DNA of 64,000 nt, from positions 2,974,501 through 3,038,500 of the forward strand of contig CM024172.1 in assembly GCA_013433145.1 (NCBI GenBank), given 5' to 3'. The DNA comes from Ascaris suum. Its lineage: Eukaryota; Nematoda; Chromadorea; Rhabditida; Ascarididae. The translations under genes and the position numbers were made by a program. Positions 61,197-64,000 of this stretch are shown here, piece by piece (positions within the stretch are counted from its first letter, which is position 1; every line of letters begins with the position of its first letter). The notes beneath the pieces are model-generated. The model made no database searches and was not told the DNA's origin. It was given only the letters and a program-made list of their open reading frames with translations.

Positions 61197-63471
61197 GAGA
61201 TGAATCTTAAATCAAGTTAGGCTTCCCATATTTGCGGAGGAGACTCGAGCAGTTTTTTTTAATCACAGGACTCAAACATCGAACGGTATACCAAATGTGA
61301 TGCCGTGCTAGGAGCCGTTCGTGATAAGATTTAGTGCTGCCGTGTTACCTATGATAAGGAAAAGAACCACTATTCAGATATCAATGAACTATTTCTTTAC
61401 GAGGGCAAATAAACTTAGTTCTGTCAGGAAATGGCAGGAAAACTTCGCTACTTGAAATAGTTCTTCTCCATAAACCAATTGTTCTGCTTTGCAGGATTAG
61501 GTTGTAAATTTTTTCTTCAGCAACTAATAAAAAGTTCACGACTTTCAGAAGCAGTTTCTTGGGTAGAACTACCGCAAGGCTGCATACATGGCTAGTCAAG
61601 CGGTGAGAAGAAAGGTTTTGTAGGCTTATAAGTTGGATGCTTAAGGTGATTTTGCTGAACTTGTGAATCATTAGGACAGGCGAATCCACTCCGAATGGAA
61701 TTCTTTCATACATAGAGAACTGTATTCATGCTCTAAGGAACTAAAAATCATCAAGACCGAACAAGTGTGAATTCAGGATGACCAATCTCGAAAATAAATT
61801 AAATAACTTGGCGTTAACGAGCGATCTGTTATGAACAGGTGAGTTTTACGGTGTTAGTGATCGTGGTGATCTTCATTTTGTGTAACAAGTTGTTTTACTC
61901 AGAGTTCTGTTGATCTTGATGTAATATTTCCCCACATGTGGATTACGATTGCCCCATGCCTTCAGCGCCCTAGCCGAAGATATAAATAGGCTGCAGTCTT
62001 GCATGCTAATCAGTGTGTGTGTGTGTTTTCTAATCGTCTCATATTTGTTGTTGCTCGTAATAAACGATCTGTGTCACTTCGATGAGGTTTTTCATACGTC
62101 GGAAATGGTCACACTTATCAACTTCAATTTATAACTTGAATCCATTAGATTTGCAAAAATTCGTCGCAAAACGAATTCAGCCTTATATTTCGGAAATTTC
62201 ACCACTTACTGCCTTAAGAAATTAGTATACGCAATGCAATCGTCGACTAGAATGGGCGCTTCTGGGGAGAAAAGTTATGCTCATTTCTGGAAGGCATTTC
62301 TTTTATTGAGGATTCCCAGTAAAATTTTTGTTCTCACTGATGCCATTATTATCTACGCCAGGTAAGCGAAATTATGGAATCCGCTTGAATATGGAAGTAA
62401 ATTTGCATACGAATATGTGTTCAACAAATGATCATTACGATAAAAAACTCCATTCTAACGAATAAACGAGTGGGACAATATATCAAAACACCTGGCAGAA
62501 TACAAGGTTTTGCATTTTGTATATTAGTTCGGTTAGTTCCATAAGTTTTAAGCAAATAATTGTACATGGGAAATAATATTTTCTATTTGAAGAGCGATCT
62601 CATTGCGTGGAAAAATTTTGCAGAAGAAAATCATCATTTTCCTATTAATAACCGATAATGAATGCTCATAAATTTTTTATACTCTTGAATTCTGACAATT
62701 CTTTTCGTTGCGATGGATCAATCAGTAATTGAGAACTTCATTCCACGACATAAATTACATCCAAAAAAAGACCTGTTACTTCATCTTCAATGATCACCGA
62801 GTTGAAGCTACCCGATAGACAGATACAGACAGACATACACGTCCGTGCAACAATACGGCACTTTCATCATGTGCTTTACAAGTGTGCGGTCATGCAAAGC
62901 AACAGTATTAACAATAAACGCGCATTTCCAAACTTCAATAAAATTTAGAATATTACACTCTAAGCGCATGTGTTCACTGCAACAAGCAATGGCCAATGTA
63001 CATGTTCATTACTCACCTGCGTGATTATATGGTATTTCCGCTCAATGCGGTCCCATGGGAAGGGGGGGGGGGGGACATGCGCGTGGATTAATTAATCTGT
63101 CCTCTATCGACTAGTTTTTCTTTGCGTACGATAATGCTATCGCAGAAATAAAGGTAAGTTGGTTATCGTTAAAAACCACGAGGCGCTTCGGATGCACTCT
63201 GACAGAAACAACTTGCTGAAATCGATGACGATTTTTAAACATGGTTATAGAAGTTTTGAAATATTAACCAGCATGGAAAAATATACATTCTCAAATCTTC
63301 AAATAAAATGAACGCAAGGAAGATTATTTAGCTCATAAAATTCAATAGTAGCTAAAGTTCCTTCTCTTAAATTGAATACTACACGCAAAAATTTCAAAAA
63401 AAAAAAAAAAAATCATAAGAAACGCAAAAAACATAGGTGAAAATGAGCATAATCGCGGAACTCTTTAACAA
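61197..63471. other. Unassigned interval right of the Tigger relic
   Basis: There are open frames on both strands of up to 110 codons (61381-61713, minus), but none has residues I can place in a family. The stretch to about 61.8 kb is as GC-rich as the relic and may be more of the same or another insertion. A G13 tract lies at 63062-63074. Confidence 0.4.
63062..63074. repeat. G13 homopolymer
   Basis: A run of 13 G in otherwise unassigned sequence. Confidence 0.95.
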
Positions 63472-63687
63472 TCATTCATTGAATGATTCCTTGAAAACAG
63501 GCGGATACAACATGGCAATATTACTGTTGACGAACTTAGCAGTTGTATGATCCACTCTCAGCATGCATAAAACACTTCCACCGTCAACACTACAATCGTT
63601 CTTCTTTAATTCAACAATTCCCAATTTCCCATTCGGTGCAAAACGAGTACAACAATTTATACACATATGGACCGAATCGAACTTCAT
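63472..63687 (-). CDS. Unrecognised Cys-containing small protein or terminal exon
   Basis: An ATG-started 71-codon frame ends in TGA, with even codon use and little low complexity: MKFDSVHMCINCCTRFAPNG, then ELKKNDCSVDGGSVLCMLRV, then MLYPPVFKESFNE. The CxxCC and two further Cys suggest a disulfide or metal-binding fold. A possible acceptor (ATGAAATGAAG) overlaps the start, so it may instead be a last exon. I do not recognise the family. Confidence 0.45.
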   Translation of the reverse strand: MKFDSVHMCINCCTRFAPNGKLGIVELKKNDCSVDGGSVLCMLRVDHTTAKFVNSNIAMLYPPVFKESFNE

Positions 63688-64000
63688 TTCATTGGGACGT
63701 TATTGATGGAGAGTGGAAAAAAAAATCTATTTATGACTGTAAACATATTATGTACAAGGGAATGAAAGCAGTTGTAGTTAATTGGGCATTTATACAGCGT
63801 GACGTTATATCTAATAGAAATATGCAGAGAACCGGTGCTATAACCAGTTCTTTACGGAATAAACTTAAGGACGCTCTGCGTATAAACTTCAATTTCGTAG
63901 AACAACTTGCAATACTTGATCCTGTTTCTATTCTTTTTTCTACTCCTCTCTATGTAACCCCAGTTCCGCCCTCCTCACTCACCCCCCCCCCCCCCCACAC
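63688..64000. other. Right edge, no gene seen
   Basis: AT-rich sequence followed by a pyrimidine-rich stretch and a C15 run at 63982-63996. If the ORF at 63472 is a terminal exon, its upstream exons would lie here or beyond the edge. I found none. Confidence 0.4.
63982..63996. repeat. C15 homopolymer
   Basis: A run of 15 C at the right edge of the window. Confidence 0.95.

Noticed and set aside
61381..61713. 110-codon minus-strand frame next to the Tigger relic
   Set aside because: The residues match no transposase or other family I know, and the opposite strand is equally uninformative, so I left it unassigned.

Overview
The window is AT-rich eukaryotic DNA with intron-dense genes, and it is most likely from a nematode. 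The evidence is short TTTTCAG-type 3' splice sites with almost no polypyrimidine tract, acceptor sites standing just upstream of start codons as in spliced-leader trans-splicing, and protein families whose best remembered relatives are nematode. Base composition, long introns and SINE/LINE/DDE relics would suit a clade III (spirurid/filarial) worm, but I cannot name a species from sequence alone. There is no bacterial-style operon, CRISPR array or phage.

I rebuilt five genes exon by exon. In each, splice-site positions, reading-frame phase and family alignment agree. (1) An SLC17-family membrane transporter, minus strand, 432-5867, runs off the left edge. (2) A complete DNA polymerase kappa, minus strand, 8099-17019, has 13 coding exons and 641 codons, with one UBZ zinc finger and a C-terminal PIP box. 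(3) A Vax/ceh-5-type homeobox gene, plus strand, 23087-26500, has 4 exons and 191 codons, with VAX-like sequence outside the homeodomain as well. (4) A mitochondrial-type 2-Cys peroxiredoxin, minus strand, 28396-33520, has 7 exons and 230 codons. (5) A two-PDZ NHERF/NRFL-1-like scaffold, minus strand, 40608-59346, has 12 exons and about 488 codons.

Between these genes are (TA)n microsatellites, many G/C homopolymers, two relics of non-LTR retrotransposon reverse transcriptase (about 35.7 and 42.6 kb), a decayed pogo/Tigger DDE transposon (60.3-61.2 kb), a tRNA-like element in a peroxiredoxin intron, and local duplications and hairpins. Weaker coding candidates are a small ORF with possible processing sites (19.6-19.9 kb), an unrecognised Cys-containing ORF (63.5-63.7 kb), a coding-like patch at 7.2 kb, a Gly/Pro-rich first-exon candidate at 26.6 kb and an isolated membrane-helix exon at 52.8 kb.

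The five genes act in unrelated processes: anion transport, translesion DNA synthesis, developmental transcription, mitochondrial peroxide removal and membrane scaffolding. I see no sign that they form one system. The most unusual points are a four-cysteine insert in the Pol kappa palm, a GC-AG intron in the transporter, the heavy load of G-tracts (one formed inside the dead transposon), and the unexplained small ORFs.
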